A DNA stretch of 33,212 nt. Source: Dietzia massiliensis (GTDB lineage: Bacteria; Actinomycetota; Actinomycetes; Mycobacteriales; Mycobacteriaceae). The DNA lies in the NCBI RefSeq assembly GCF_018390595.1, contig NZ_JAHBAV010000043.1, forward strand, positions 1 to 33,212. The letters run 5' to 3'. The notes beneath the pieces were generated by a model. The model was not told the DNA's origin. It was given only the letters and a program-made list of their open reading frames with translations, and did no database searches. How positions within the stretch are numbered: the first letter of the stretch is position 1; each line of letters begins with the position of its first letter. The translations under genes and the position numbers were made by a program. Below, piece after piece: positions 32,230 to 33,212 of this stretch.

Positions 32230-33185
32230 TCGTCACGCTCACCATGAACCCGTCGGTGGACCGCACCGCGCAGCTGCCCGCGCCGCTCGCCGTGGGTGGG
32301 GTCAACCGCATCGCGACCGTCGACGACTCCCCCGGCGGCAAGGGCGTCAACGTCGCGCGCGTGGTGGCGGCCGGCGGGGTGGAGGCGCGCGCGGTGTTCC
32401 CCGCGCCGCCCGAGGACCCGTTCGTGACGATGTGCGCCGGGACCGGCGTCGCGACGTCCGTGGTGCCGGCGACCGGGGCCGTGCGGGTCAACCTCACGCT
32501 CGCCGACCCCGACGGGACCACCACCAAGATCAACTCCCCGGGTCCCGAACTCGACGCCGCCACCCTGGACCGGGCCCGGTCCACGATCGCCGACCTCGCC
32601 CGGGACGCGCAGTGGGTGGTGCTGTGCGGATCCCTGCCGCGCGGCGTGGAGCACGACTTCTACGCCGACCTGGTCACCGCCCTGCGTCCGGCGGGGGCGC
32701 GCCTCGCCGTCGACACCTCCGACGCGCCCCTGGCCGCCCTCGCCGCGCGCCTCCCGGACGCCGCGCCGGACCTGGTCAAACCCAACGGTGAGGAGCTCGG
32801 CCAGCTCGCCGGCGTCGACGGCGCGGAGCTGGAACGACGCGCCGCCGACGGCGACACCGAACCCGTGGTCGCCGCCGCACGCGCCCTGCGCGACCGGGGC
32901 GTCGGCGCGGTCCTGGTCACCCTGGGCGGTGCCGGAGCGGTCCTGGTCGACGACGACGAGACGTGGTTCGCGAACGCCCCCGCCGTGGAGGTCAGGTCCA
33001 CGGTCGGGGCCGGCGACTCCGCGCTCGCTGGCTATCTGCTCGCCGGGGCCCGCGGTCTCCCGCCGCAGGACCGGCTCGCGTGGGCGGTCGGTCACGGCAG
33101 CGTGGCCGCCTCCCTGCCCGGCACCGGACTGCCGCTGGGTCTCGACCCCGCCACCTTCCGCGCCACGCTCAGGCGCCTCGACTGA
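32226..33185 (+). CDS. fruK: 1-phosphofructokinase (PfkB family)
   Basis: This 319-residue kinase would convert fructose-1-phosphate to fructose-1,6-bisphosphate after PTS uptake. It begins MIVTLTMNPSVDRTAQL, the hallmark of FruK/LacC-type PfkB kinases, with SPGGKGVNVARV as the substrate loop. The C-terminal anion-hole motif is VGAGDSALAGYLLAG, with the catalytic Asp in GAGDS. The start ATG overlaps the DeoR stop. The window ends 27 bp later, where a fructose permease gene (fruA) would be expected. Confidence 0.93.
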   Translation: MIVTLTMNPSVDRTAQLPAPLAVGGVNRIATVDDSPGGKGVNVARVVAAGGVEARAVFPAPPEDPFVTMCAGTGVATSVVPATGAVRVNLTLADPDGTTTKINSPGPELDAATLDRARSTIADLARDAQWVVLCGSLPRGVEHDFYADLVTALRPAGARLAVDTSDAPLAALAARLPDAAPDLVKPNGEELGQLAGVDGAELERRAADGDTEPVVAAARALRDRGVGAVLVTLGGAGAVLVDDDETWFANAPAVEVRSTVGAGDSALAGYLLAGARGLPPQDRLAWAVGHGSVAASLPGTGLPLGLDPATFRATLRRLD

Positions 33186-33212
33186 GGTCCCCCGTCCCCG
33201 CCTCACCCCTTC

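Noticed and set aside
31323..33206. 627-codon minus-strand frame opposite deoR-fruK
   Set aside because: The two plus-strand proteins are clear family members. The opposite frame is a compositional shadow.
1..33212. CRISPR arrays, tRNA or rRNA genes
   Set aside because: No regularly spaced identical repeats, tRNA cloverleaf or rRNA segment was seen by reading. The repeats present are terminal or dispersed and only two copies each.

Overview
The window is very GC-rich, with dense overlapping operons, GTG starts and aerobic cobalamin genes of the CobG/H/IJ/N/F type. This points to a mycolic-acid actinobacterium (Mycobacteriales; Dietzia, Gordonia or Rhodococcus-like). The genus is inferred from general resemblance only.

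Region 1 (1-2101) is a recombined edge. The right end of an IS21-family element (istB plus two 24-bp-spaced terminal repeats) abuts the first 55 codons of an MFS efflux pump, which it appears to have cut. The divergent TetR regulator of that pump is intact. A gene-poor stretch with two strong stem-loops follows.

Region 2 (2102-11435) is a copper-handling island. A minus-strand run encodes a 38-aa membrane peptide, a Tat-exported multicopper oxidase lipoprotein, a DUF305 lipoprotein, a 54-aa Cys-rich peptide, a CPH-type (CopB-like) P-type ATPase with a His-rich N-terminus, a CueP-family lipoprotein, an APC-family permease and a Csp3-like 18-Cys copper-storage protein. An OmpR-type response regulator and a histidine kinase are transcribed divergently. 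Together they would sense periplasmic copper, pump it out, oxidise and bind it outside, and store it inside.

Region 3 (11574-22489) is mainly aerobic cobalamin synthesis. After a MaoC-like hydratase come minus-strand cobG-cobH-cobIJ and plus-strand cobN-cobF-cobA. Two cobalamin riboswitches are visible, one before cobN and one between cobG and cobH. The second overlaps the cobG stop codon, and CobG ends before its usual C-terminal Fe-S cysteines. An M23-peptidase lipoprotein between the two arms has an in-frame TAA after codon 43.

Region 4 (22490-27868) holds a 460-bp gene-poor gap with a copy of a repeat also found inside cobN, an Abi-like HEPN protein, and a btuFCD-like ABC importer ending in a FhuF-like [2Fe-2S] protein. 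This operon is preceded by a third cobalamin riboswitch. It may form a B12 uptake and reduction unit.

Region 5 (27868-33185) holds a 5'-deleted beta-carbonic anhydrase remnant, an Old Yellow Enzyme-type reductase, and the fructose PTS control region: ptsI divergent from a DeoR-type regulator and fruK, with two promoters whose -35 boxes abut at the centre of a dyad.
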